A DNA stretch of 6,608 nt, taken from the NCBI GenBank assembly GCA_023250795.1, contig JAHFAB010000105.1, positions 1 through 6,608 on the forward strand. The letters run 5' to 3'. Positions 1 through 6,290 of the stretch are shown here, piece after piece. The stretch comes from Bacteriovoracaceae bacterium (GTDB lineage Bacteria > Bdellovibrionota > UBA1018). The notes below the pieces were generated by a model. It was not told the DNA's origin, did no database searches, and worked only from the letters and a program-made list of their open reading frames with translations. The translations under genes were made by a program, and so were the position numbers. Within the stretch, counting starts at the first letter, position 1; every line of letters begins with the position of its first letter.

Positions 1-939
1 GTCAAGAAAGCTGATTTTTATGGATTTTGGAATCTATCGGATGAAGAAGCGAAGAGCAAAAACACAACTCCTGGGGTCATAGAGATCAAAGAAGATGATT
101 CCATTGTACTTTACGTATTGCAAGACACATTTAGAGTCAGCAATAGTTCTAAACTGAAATCAGAAGGGGATCAGCTTTTTATTGTTGGCATCGATAAAGA
201 TGGAAAAATAATTGAGAAACCCAAAGTACATATCTCTCTCAAATCGAATAATCAGGAAATGCTTTTTGAAGATGCAAACTCTGAAGAAAATAATAACAAG
301 GAAGTTTTTACTTTCAAAAAGATGACCCGTGAAGCCGCAAATCTGAGAATCGAAGCGCTTAAGAAAATGGGAGAAGAGATTCAGAAGGCAAATGGGGATG
401 CTGAAAAAAAGAATGAAGAAACCGGAGCGGTTGCTCCCGAAACAAAGCCTGAAGTAAAGCCTGAAATAGAATTAGAATCAAAACCAGGAATCAGAAAAAC
501 GGAGACGGGATTTGTTTTCATACGTGATACGAGTGTGCCCGCTTTGGGAGAAGCTTGGCGCGACCCGAGTGGGATGATATGGGGCGATATCGTCAAGAAC
601 CCGGATGGATCGATTCGTACTATGTATTATAATCAAGCGACCGAATATTGTGCAAGTATCGTTGTGGACGAGGTCAAAAATATCAGAGCGCAGTTGCCAA
701 GTAGAGGCAATACTTTAAAAAGTGACTTCGTACGTCTGCGAGAGTATATGGGAGCTCGCTCTGGAAGCTACGAAGGGTACATCCCCCAGGTGCTTCCAAA
801 TCTTGAACATGTATTTTGGTCGATTCTTCCCGATGTTCCAAATGGCGCCTACCCCTTTTATGGGCGTGGTGGGGCCTTCGGCTACGAAGACCGTAGTTTC
901 GGTTACTACTCTGTGCGTTGCGTCGTGCCGCGGCGCTAG
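1..939 (+). CDS. C-terminal part of a DUF1566/Lcl-like (C-type-lectin fold) protein with a probable variable tail; 5' end outside window
   Basis: The frame is already open at base 1 and ends at TAG 937-939, giving 312 visible residues with no start codon; a TTG at 118 is internal and has no ribosome site. Visible residues 1-100 are soluble, with FYGFW near the edge. Residues ~120-165 are a charged linker with a KPEVKPEIE run. From ~168 the sequence follows the DUF1566/Lcl_C plan: a WRDPSGMIWGD segment, YC (646-651), LPSR (694-705), a REYMGA helix, FWS (814-822) and a closing SVRCV (910-924). This fold is the one used by DGR target proteins and by many surface binding or adhesion proteins. A binding role outside the cytoplasm is inferred, not shown. 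The motif after FW reads SIL where relatives I recall have SSS. No partner gene is visible. I am confident of the coding frame, fairly confident of the fold and unsure of function. Confidence 0.8.
   Translation, partial: VKKADFYGFWNLSDEEAKSKNTTPGVIEIKEDDSIVLYVLQDTFRVSNSSKLKSEGDQLFIVGIDKDGKIIEKPKVHISLKSNNQEMLFEDANSEENNNKEVFTFKKMTREAANLRIEALKKMGEEIQKANGDAEKKNEETGAVAPETKPEVKPEIELESKPGIRKTETGFVFIRDTSVPALGEAWRDPSGMIWGDIVKNPDGSIRTMYYNQATEYCASIVVDEVKNIRAQLPSRGNTLKSDFVRLREYMGARSGSYEGYIPQVLPNLEHVFWSILPDVPNGAYPFYGRGGAFGYEDRSFGYYSVRCVVPRR
841..921 (+). other. Putative DGR-type variable region at the 3' end of the lectin-like gene
   Basis: This stretch encodes the pattern AYxFxGxxG...R...VRC, the usual scaffold of variable lectin tails. 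Only 11 of 81 bases are A, against 22 of 60 in bases 121-180 of the same gene. Of the 27 codons, 23 end in C or T. DGRs convert template AAY codons to NNY by adenine-specific mutagenesis, so low A with pyrimidine third positions is the expected footprint. No template repeat or reverse transcriptase gene occurs in the window, so the call rests on composition and position alone. Ordinary codon bias or gene conversion among paralogs could also explain it. Confidence 0.4.
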
Positions 940-959
940 CGTGGGAGTGCTCGTTTTTT
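931..959 (+). terminator. Probable rho-independent terminator overlapping the stop codon
   Basis: CGGCGCT (931-937) can pair with AGTGC-CG (946-953), with one G-U pair and one bulged T at 951. The loop is 8 nt (938-945), and six Ts follow at 954-959. The 5' arm includes the last two codons and the first base of the TAG stop. It would end transcription of the lectin-like gene. An alternative role is the hairpin that often follows a DGR variable region. Confidence 0.55.
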
Positions 960-1131
960 GTTGCCCGCTCTTGTATTGATGGGGACTATGGCACGCACGC
1001 ATCATTTACCTAACCAACTTCAGCCATGTGAAGTTGAAAGCACAGTTGAAAACACTGTCGAAATTCCAGCTCCAACCCCCACCTGTCATTGTTCTGTAAA
1101 AACAGAACAAGTGATTTGGACTCGGGCATAA
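958..1131 (+). CDS. Doubtful small ORF, possibly a short secreted peptide or a gene remnant
   Basis: The frame of the lectin-like gene stays open after its TAG stop until TAA 1129-1131. A TTG at 958, with GGAG 10 nt upstream, would give 57 residues; ATG at 979 gives 50 and ATG at 988 gives 47, neither with a good ribosome site. The start LLPALVLMGTMA is hydrophobic like a signal peptide. It is followed by a VEST-VENT-VEIP repeat, a Pro/Thr stretch and a CHC motif. I recognise no family. The probable terminator at 931-959 lies over the start, which argues against expression as a downstream gene. It could be readthrough sequence, a decayed gene or chance. Confidence 0.2.
   Translation: MLPALVLMGTMARTHHLPNQLQPCEVESTVENTVEIPAPTPTCHCSVKTEQVIWTRA
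1033..1068 (+). repeat. Three imperfect 12-bp tandem repeats
   Basis: The units are GTTGAAAGCACA, GTTGAAAACACT and GTCGAAATTCCA. The first seven bases are nearly constant and the rest drift. Because 12 is a multiple of three, the repeat stays in frame in the doubtful ORF and encodes VEST, VENT, VEIP. Confidence 0.5.
1089..1110. other. Perfect 9-bp stem with a 4-nt loop
   Basis: TTGTTCTGT (1089-1097) and ACAGAACAA (1102-1110) are exact reverse complements around an AAAA loop. Neither strand has a T-run after it, so it is not a standard intrinsic terminator. It may be an RNA processing or protein-binding site, or part of the 3' end of the leftward transcript. Confidence 0.5.
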
Positions 1132-1304
1132 TATGCAGCTACTCTGTACTCAGCATAATCTTTATAGAGCGAAGCAGTGGTTTGGGGCTGCATTTATGGA
1201 GCAGAAGATGGGAGGGGGATCTGGGTGATTACAGTGTTGCCCAAGGTTCTGATGCGTGACCCAAAGTTAACAGAAGGCCAAGGTGAACTGTATTATAATA
1301 GCCA

Positions 1305-1640
1305 CTAGTGTACTTTTTTCTTCGCGGCCCCTTTTTTGGCCCCTGGTTTTGTCGTCAGTGCACTGAGTTTGGCGTCCAACTGATCTAGGGTGATTTTTTG
1401 CGCTCCAACAAAATTATTAAGTTGGGTAATGACGTTTTTAATTTGTGAAACATCACTCGTTAGTTGTCGTACTTGAGAATCAAGAGCATGAACCTGTTTT
1501 CCTGTATCATTTACTTTTGTTTGTAAAGCATCGATTTGTTGCTGCATGGCTTGTTGTCCTGGGCAGCTGGGCATAGTGAAACCTAACCCCATCAGCGCGA
1601 TTCCATAAGCTAGCCATTTTATCTTCTTATTCATGATCAT
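1305..1640 (-). CDS. Lpp-like coiled-coil lipoprotein (hypothetical)
   Basis: This 111-residue protein starts MIMNKKIKW, with a lysine-rich head and a hydrophobic segment (residues 9-23) ending in MPSC, so Cys26 is the likely lipidated residue. Met at -3 and Pro at -2 make the lipobox atypical. Residues 36-95 form an unbroken heptad pattern: positions 36, 39, 43, 46, 50, 53 and on to 95 are Ile, Leu or Val except Thr46 and Gln81, predicting one long oligomeric coiled coil. The tail, GAKKGAAKKKVH, is strongly basic. The layout resembles Braun's lipoprotein, but it is longer and lacks a C-terminal lysine for wall attachment. The basic tail could bind peptidoglycan or other anionic polymers. ATG 1640 is preferred over ATG 1634 because AGGAG lies 7 nt upstream. 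It is last in the mreC operon, 50 nt after rodA with no terminator between. The class is fairly sure; the role is inferred. Confidence 0.75.
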   Translation of the reverse strand: MIMNKKIKWLAYGIALMGLGFTMPSCPGQQAMQQQIDALQTKVNDTGKQVHALDSQVRQLTSDVSQIKNVITQLNNFVGAQKITLDQLDAKLSALTTKPGAKKGAAKKKVH

Positions 1641-1647
1641 GTGCTCT

Positions 1648-1652
1648 CTCCT
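1648..1652 (-). promoter_or_regulatory. Ribosome binding site of the lipoprotein gene
   Basis: AGGAG on the minus strand is 7 nt from the ATG at 1640 and 13 nt from the second in-frame ATG at 1634, so it favours the first. Confidence 0.7.
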
Positions 1653-1690
1653 TTTTATGTCTTCCTTCTATCTTAACGGGGTTTTCCCAA

Positions 1691-2848
1691 TCAGAACATC
1701 AATTTCTTATTTGCAATGTTGGTGAGAATGGCCACCTCTAAAACTGAGGTGATGAGTGACGACCCTCCGTAACTCATAAAGGGGAGGGGGACTCCCACAA
1801 TGGGAAGGATGCCCATGACCATGCCTAGATTGATAAAGATCTGCCAGAAAAAGCTCATGATGATCCCCAAAGCAAGGAGTAAGCCAAATTTGTCGTGGGA
1901 TTGATAAGCCACTGACATTCCATTTAAGAGAAAGGCTAGATAAAGTGACAATATAATGACGCATCCAACGAAACCATGCTCTTCCCCAAAAACTGAAAAA
2001 ATAAAATCGGTGTGATGCTCTGGTAAAAAATTGAGTTGGCTCTGTGTCCCCTTTCGATAGCCTTTACCAAAAAGTTTTCCACTTCCAATTGCAATTTTAG
2101 ATTGAAGTGAGTTCCAACCCGATCCTTTCGGATCTGCCATTGGGTCTATAAAAGAAATCACTCTTTGCTTTTGATAGGGCTTGAGTGCGAATTGATAAGC
2201 TAAGGGGAGTGCAATGGCTGCACAAGTGCCCAAAATGAGAAGGGTCTTGGGTTGTATTTTCATAAACAGGAGCATGCTGAGTCCTATTAAAATAATGATC
2301 ATCGCCGTTCCAAGGTCTGGTTCTAAAATAATGAGACCACAGGGAATGATCATGAGAAATGTAGGTAACAAGAGTTCTTTGAACCCATAACCCCCCACAG
2401 TTCGGTCTGTTTCAAAATATTTTGCCAAGCATAATACCATGGAGAGTTTCATAAACTCTGAGGGTTGAACTCCAAAGGACCCGAAACTGATCCAGCGTTT
2501 AGCGCCAAGTGAAGATCTTCCTATGAGAAGGACTACAATCAGTAAAACCAAATTTGCAAAATAAATGACGTAAGCCATTCGTGACAAAGTCGAACAGTGG
2601 ATGAGTAAGAGCAGAGCTGTAAGAATCATCCCAACTCCAAACCAAAGAAGTTGAGTCTTATAAAGCCCCATAGCCTTCCCTTGTACGGTTGAGGCACTGA
2701 TGAGATTCCAAACTCCAATTCCAAAGAGAATGACTTCGAGTATGAGTAAGTTCCAGTTCATTTTTTTTAGTTCTTCTTCGTACATACCCAAGCGTTGTGT
2801 GCCACTATCATCAGAGGGAATGGCGCTTTCCATAGAGGTGTGGGTCAT
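1691..2848 (-). CDS. rodA: Rod-shape SEDS peptidoglycan glycosyltransferase RodA
   Basis: This 385-residue polytopic membrane protein of the SEDS family polymerises lipid II into glycan strands with PBP2 during side-wall growth. Family marks are [16 protein letters not shown] (residues 117-132), EPDLGTA (176-182), [11 protein letters not shown] (274-284), whose Asp281 matches the essential aspartate of the large extracellular loop, and [17 protein letters not shown] (348-364). About ten hydrophobic segments are visible. It carries ~30 hydrophilic residues before the first membrane segment, longer than usual. ATG 2848 is chosen because GAGGAA lies 6 nt upstream; the internal Met22 has no comparable site. 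The stop of mrdA is 3 nt upstream, so translation is probably coupled. RodA rather than FtsW is supported by the mreC-mreD-mrdA neighbourhood. All key residues are present. Confidence 0.95.
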   Translation of the reverse strand: MTHTSMESAIPSDDSGTQRLGMYEEELKKMNWNLLILEVILFGIGVWNLISASTVQGKAMGLYKTQLLWFGVGMILTALLLLIHCSTLSRMAYVIYFANLVLLIVVLLIGRSSLGAKRWISFGSFGVQPSEFMKLSMVLCLAKYFETDRTVGGYGFKELLLPTFLMIIPCGLIILEPDLGTAMIIILIGLSMLLFMKIQPKTLLILGTCAAIALPLAYQFALKPYQKQRVISFIDPMADPKGSGWNSLQSKIAIGSGKLFGKGYRKGTQSQLNFLPEHHTDFIFSVFGEEHGFVGCVIILSLYLAFLLNGMSVAYQSHDKFGLLLALGIIMSFFWQIFINLGMVMGILPIVGVPLPFMSYGGSSLITSVLEVAILTNIANKKLMF

Positions 2849-2851
2849 GTT

Positions 2852-4882
2852 TTATTCCTCAGGCATTTCTTCAATAGGGTGAGTATTGGGTAAAGGTAGG
2901 GTTTCATCTGTTGAAATAGAATCCTCATTTTCCTCAGAAATTTGTGATTGTTCGATCACTTTCTGTTGTCCTTTGAGTCTTGCAGTAATAGCTTTCTCGC
3001 TATAGATGTCTGGATTATATTTTTCTAAATAGGTTTTGATTACAGCTCTTGCTATGGGTCCAGCTCCTGTTCCACCATGGCAGGCATGTTCGGCAATCAC
3101 TGTTACAGCAATAACGGGATTTTTTGCCGGGGCATACCCAGCAAAGAGTGCGTTTTGCCGTTCATTGTATTTCATAGATTCGCATCCGCCTTTTTTAAAC
3201 AGCTTATCGGCGGCAATTCTGACTACTTGGGCGGATCCCGTTTTTCCTACACAATCCATCCCAGGTAGTCTTTGTGCAAAGGCGGTTCCATGCGGGCTGT
3301 TGATGACTCCCCAAAGGCCTTGTTTTATGAGTTCAATTGTTTTTGGAGATAAACTTGTTTTTTGAACAGTCTCAGGTCCAAATTCTTGAAGGACCTGACC
3401 CTCGATCGATTCGACTGATTTTACAACGTAGGGCCGATACTGCGTGCCCCCATTTGCAAGAGTTGCATACAGGTTTGCTAGTTGAATAATAGTTGAAAGC
3501 AGAAAACTTTGTCCTATGGCTACTGAGAGAGTTTCTCCGCCATTCCACACTTGGTTAAACCGTTTTTTCTTCCATTCTTCCGTAGGAACAAGTCCCGGAA
3601 TTTCTCTGGCCAGTTGAATTCCTGTTTTTTTCCCAAGTCCAAATTTATAAGCCCACTTAGCAAGTTCATCTACACTCTTGAGTTTTTGTGAAAGTCGATA
3701 GAAAAAAATATCGCAAGATTGTGTAATAGCGCTAATCACATTCATGTCACCGTGGCCATGCTTTTTGTGACAATGATAGATACGATTTCCGACTTTGATA
3801 GAACCAGAGCAGTGAAATTTGGTTTTTTCGTCGATGACCCCTTCTTCTAGCCCTGCAATTGCTGTAATCACCTTAAAAACAGATCCAGGAGAATAATGAT
3901 CTTGGATTGTTTTATCCATGAGGGGGTGATTTTCATTGGTGAGAAGTTGATTCCATACATTGATAGGGATTCCTCTGGAAAATTCAGTTGGATCAAAAGC
4001 TGGGCGTGAGAGCATTGCCAAGACTTCACCATTTCTGGGATCAATGGCTACGATAGAGCCCGTTTTATCCCCAAAAGCTTTTGTGGCTGCCAATTGCAGG
4101 TCTTGATCAATGGTAAGGACGAGATTTTTTCCTGGATTAGCTGGTTTTTCTAAAGTCCCACTTAAGACACGGCTTTTCCCTTTCTCTAATTTGATACGAC
4201 CCAGAGCATCTACTTCGACTATTTTTTCTCCATCAACTCCTCGCAGAACTTTTTCCATCTCTTTTTCAAGTCCAAATTTTCCAGTGGTGTCACCTAATTT
4301 ATAAAGAGAGTTTTTTTTATTCAATAAAGGGAGTTCTATTGTGTTGACCTCCCCAATGTATCCCAATAAATGTGCGGCAATATCTTTGTATATATTTGTT
4401 CTCTTGATCTCTTCTTGGATTTGAACTCCGGGCATCGAAATTTTCCAGGTTTCAATTTCTGCTACTTCATCCCGTGTGAGGTCTGTTTTAATTTTGATCG
4501 GAATAAAAGAGGGCTGGTCTTCTGATTTTTCTAAAATTTCGTTTATATCTGAGATAGGTATGCGGGTAATTTTAGAGAGAAGAGGGATGACTTCATTTTT
4601 ATATTGTTTCAAATATTGTGGAATGATTTCTAAATCAAAAGACGGGTGATTGTCGACTAAAATTTTCCGATTCCGATCTAGCATCATTCCTCTAGGTGAG
4701 GAAATTTTGATTCTTCGAATTCTGTTTTCTTCAGATACCCGGCGCATTTTATCGCCATTGAGAATTTGTAGAAATACAAGACGTGAAAGAAATAAAATGA
4801 TGACAATAAACAGGACAGTATAGAGATAAGTAAATCTCTCCTGATATTCTCTAATCTGTTGTTCTTGCCCGAGAAAGGCCAT
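2852..4882 (-). CDS. mrdA: Penicillin-binding protein 2 (elongasome transpeptidase)
   Basis: This 676-residue class B PBP cross-links peptidoglycan in the side wall with RodA. One membrane anchor spans residues ~19-40. The pedestal/dimerisation domain starts at the typical RRIKISSPRGMMLDRN (56-71) and runs to ~250. The transpeptidase domain (~255-622) holds the catalytic SVFK (Ser334, Lys337), SCD (389-391) and KTGSAQ (547-552). Cys358, Cys371, His377 and Cys390 sit where E. coli PBP2 has its zinc ligands, as I align them from memory, giving a Cys3-His site. Residues ~623-676 form an extra hydrophilic tail ending in an acidic, Pro-rich segment, without a recognised domain. The ATG directly follows the mreD stop (TAAATG), with AAGGA 6 nt upstream. 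Length and motifs are complete, so it should be active. FtsI is unlikely given the neighbours and the GHG/SCD signature. Confidence 0.96.
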   Translation of the reverse strand: MAFLGQEQQIREYQERFTYLYTVLFIVIILFLSRLVFLQILNGDKMRRVSEENRIRRIKISSPRGMMLDRNRKILVDNHPSFDLEIIPQYLKQYKNEVIPLLSKITRIPISDINEILEKSEDQPSFIPIKIKTDLTRDEVAEIETWKISMPGVQIQEEIKRTNIYKDIAAHLLGYIGEVNTIELPLLNKKNSLYKLGDTTGKFGLEKEMEKVLRGVDGEKIVEVDALGRIKLEKGKSRVLSGTLEKPANPGKNLVLTIDQDLQLAATKAFGDKTGSIVAIDPRNGEVLAMLSRPAFDPTEFSRGIPINVWNQLLTNENHPLMDKTIQDHYSPGSVFKVITAIAGLEEGVIDEKTKFHCSGSIKVGNRIYHCHKKHGHGDMNVISAITQSCDIFFYRLSQKLKSVDELAKWAYKFGLGKKTGIQLAREIPGLVPTEEWKKKRFNQVWNGGETLSVAIGQSFLLSTIIQLANLYATLANGGTQYRPYVVKSVESIEGQVLQEFGPETVQKTSLSPKTIELIKQGLWGVINSPHGTAFAQRLPGMDCVGKTGSAQVVRIAADKLFKKGGCESMKYNERQNALFAGYAPAKNPVIAVTVIAEHACHGGTGAGPIARAVIKTYLEKYNPDIYSEKAITARLKGQQKVIEQSQISEENEDSISTDETLPLPNTHPIEEMPEE
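2855..2860 (-). promoter_or_regulatory. Ribosome binding site of rodA, inside the end of mrdA
   Basis: GAGGAA on the minus strand ends 6 nt before the rodA ATG and lies within the last codons of mrdA. This supports the long N-terminus and translational coupling. Confidence 0.7.
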
Positions 4883-5449
4883 TTATAATCCTTCACCTTC
4901 TAATTGGAGCTCATCTTCTAATATTTTTCGCGCTCGGGTGTCTTTGTAAGTAACCCAATCAAACCATTTGAGACATTTATAAATCCAAATGGAAGTTACA
5001 CCTACCATGACTGATCCTGGTAGCATTAATACGAAAGTGTGTTTCCACTGATTTTCACTGATTCCTAATAAATATAAAATAAAAAGACAGAGTAGTTTCC
5101 ATGCAATTGAAGCGCCCATAGATAAAAGAACTAATGCAGAAAGATCAGTGATGGCAACAAATTTGCAAAGAGCTCTTACGATGAGGTAAATAAGAATATA
5201 GGTGAGAAGAAAAAGTCCCTGAGGAGCTGATGTGTGGATTTCTGCAATTTCTGCTAGCAAGAGAGTTAAGATGCCTCCTTCTGTAAAGTTCCGATGGAGC
5301 GCAAACCAAATGACTCCCACTAAGACAATATCGGGTTGCAAATAGTTGAGAGGGTAAAAGGCAAAAAGAGAAGTTTGGAGTGCAATGGCAATAGTAAATA
5401 AAAGGAGGAGGGCAGGGGCGTTCAAAAGATTCATCAAAACCCGTGTCAC
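4883..5449 (-). CDS. mreD: Rod shape-determining membrane protein MreD
   Basis: This 188-residue integral membrane protein of the elongasome is thought to bridge MreC, RodA and PBP2. It has five or six hydrophobic segments. LQPDIVLVGVIWFAL (residues 37-51) matches the family's conserved PD segment, and APQGLFLLTYILIYLIV (75-91) matches its glycine-led segment. Between them, where MreD proteins commonly carry an Asp near the membrane face, this one has Glu67 and Glu70. The last ~25 residues are charged and probably cytoplasmic. The start is GTG 5449, which overlaps the mreC stop by 4 nt (GTGA); GAGAGGA is 7 nt upstream, so GTG is preferred to ATG at residue 6. MreD is poorly conserved in sequence, so gene order carries part of the assignment. 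Confidence 0.9.
   Translation of the reverse strand: MTRVLMNLLNAPALLLLFTIAIALQTSLFAFYPLNYLQPDIVLVGVIWFALHRNFTEGGILTLLLAEIAEIHTSAPQGLFLLTYILIYLIVRALCKFVAITDLSALVLLSMGASIAWKLLCLFILYLLGISENQWKHTFVLMLPGSVMVGVTSIWIYKCLKWFDWVTYKDTRARKILEDELQLEGEGL
4889..4893 (-). promoter_or_regulatory. Ribosome binding site of mrdA
   Basis: AAGGA on the minus strand lies inside the end of mreD, 6 nt before the mrdA ATG. Confidence 0.65.
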
Positions 5450-6276
5450 TGTACTGTCCTCTCCGCGCGAGTGATAATGAGAACTTCTTCTAATTTTGAA
5501 AAATCAACACTGGGGTGTACTTCAATATCTTGCGAAATACCAAAAGTTTTACGGTTTACTTTGGCCACAGTACCGATGGGAATTCCCTTGGGCAAAAGTC
5601 CTCCTAGTCCACTAGAAATGAGAATATCTCCGCTTTGGATATCGTCGGTTCTCAGGGTAAATCGCATTTGACAAGCCTCGTCAGTAAGCCCTTCGATCAC
5701 TCCTCTCGCTCTTGATCGCTCATCTATAGCATCAATGGCAGAGTACAGGTCTAAAATGGTCAATACGTCACTGGTATTTTGTGTGGTTCTCAAAATTCTC
5801 CCCACAAAACCCTCATGAGTGACTACAGCCATATCTTTTTTGAGTCCTGAGGCTTCCCCTCGATTAATTCGAATAGCTCTAAACTCTGTGGAAATATCTT
5901 TAGCTATCACTCTGGCAAGTAGGGTTTCTAGGTGAAACGTTTCTTGAAAGTTCAAAAGTTTTCTGAGCCGGATATTTTCCTGCTGTATCTCTCTTTGCTC
6001 TGCAATGACATTGAGTAGTTTTCTATTTTCTTCGAGCAAAGTCAGGTTGTCTTGTCGCAAATGCCAGAGATAAATATAGTTTTGAAAACTGGAAACAATT
6101 TGATCTAATGACCAACTGATAGTTTTTTGAATAGGTGAAGTAACTGTCAAAATAACTCGGTCATAGATTCGGTATTCCCTGGGGGATCGTGTGGTGGTAT
6201 CGATTGCGATGATAGGAATCAGCAAAAAAAGAAATAAGAGGATGTAAAATCTATATTCCTTGAGATATTTTATCAT
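5446..6276 (-). CDS. mreC: Rod shape-determining protein MreC
   Basis: This 276-residue bitopic inner-membrane protein has a periplasmic domain that assembles and activates the PBP2-RodA complex. One membrane segment spans residues ~9-26. A coiled coil with many Leu, Glu and Arg residues covers ~70-110. The two-barrel MreC domain follows from ~118 to 268, with RSRARGVIEG (187-196) and the family hallmark GDILISSGLGGLLPKGIPIG (216-235). Length is typical. ATG 6276 is the only reasonable start, as an in-frame TAG lies 27 nt upstream and the next Met is residue 149. No Shine-Dalgarno sequence precedes it. It is the first gene of the leftward operon and overlaps mreD by 4 nt. mreB, usual immediately upstream, is absent; a divergent ppiD-like gene stands there instead. 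Confidence 0.95.
   Translation of the reverse strand: MIKYLKEYRFYILLFLFLLIPIIAIDTTTRSPREYRIYDRVILTVTSPIQKTISWSLDQIVSSFQNYIYLWHLRQDNLTLLEENRKLLNVIAEQREIQQENIRLRKLLNFQETFHLETLLARVIAKDISTEFRAIRINRGEASGLKKDMAVVTHEGFVGRILRTTQNTSDVLTILDLYSAIDAIDERSRARGVIEGLTDEACQMRFTLRTDDIQSGDILISSGLGGLLPKGIPIGTVAKVNRKTFGISQDIEVHPSVDFSKLEEVLIITRAERTVQ
5457..5463 (-). promoter_or_regulatory. Ribosome binding site supporting the GTG start of mreD
   Basis: GAGAGGA on the minus strand lies in the last codons of mreC, 7 nt before GTG 5449 and 22 nt before the ATG at residue 6, so it decides for GTG. Confidence 0.7.
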
Positions 6277-6290
6277 AATAGTTAAAAGAC

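Larger units (their letters stand above)
940..1304. other. Intergenic stretch with no confident gene
   Basis: This gap separates the lectin-like gene from the 3' end of the operon on the other strand. It is richer in G+C than the genes to its right: 33 of 60 bases at 1201-1260, against 18 of 60 at 6061-6120 in mreC. It contains three inverted repeats (1016-1035 with 7-bp arms, 1042-1058 with 5-bp arms, 1089-1110 with 9-bp arms), a 12-bp tandem repeat, the palindrome TATTATAATA at 1291-1300, and protein-like reading frames broken by stops on both strands. I see no tRNA, no CRISPR array, and no hairpin with a T-run that would terminate the leftward operon. Confidence 0.6.

Noticed and set aside
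722..979. 85-codon plus-strand ORF in another frame
   Set aside because: It overlaps the lectin-like domain, whose frame carries the recognisable motifs; it is a shadow of the G+C-rich tail.
715..1005. 96-codon minus-strand ORF across the end of the lectin-like gene
   Set aside because: It is antisense to the conserved FWS...VRC coding region, has no family likeness, and runs through the terminator.
1291..1300. TATTATAATA palindrome containing TATAAT on both strands
   Set aside because: No -35-like sequence at 16-18 bp on either strand, so a promoter is not supported.
979..1304. tRNA, small RNA or DGR template repeat in the gap
   Set aside because: No cloverleaf, and no stretch here aligns with 841-921 in a way that would make it a template.
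1303..1310. CACTAGTG palindrome at the lipoprotein stop codon
   Set aside because: An 8-bp palindrome can occur by chance, and nothing nearby gives it a role.
1641..1690. Possible terminator or separate promoter between rodA and the lipoprotein gene
   Set aside because: GGG-AAAA-CCC is a very short stem without a T-run, and TAAGAT has no -35 partner at proper spacing, so co-transcription is the simpler reading.
1707..1964. Minus-strand ORF within rodA
   Set aside because: It is an alternative frame of a fully conserved RodA segment.
3036..3365. 109-codon plus-strand ORF opposite mrdA
   Set aside because: It is antisense to the KTG-containing transpeptidase domain and has no ribosome site or recognisable protein.
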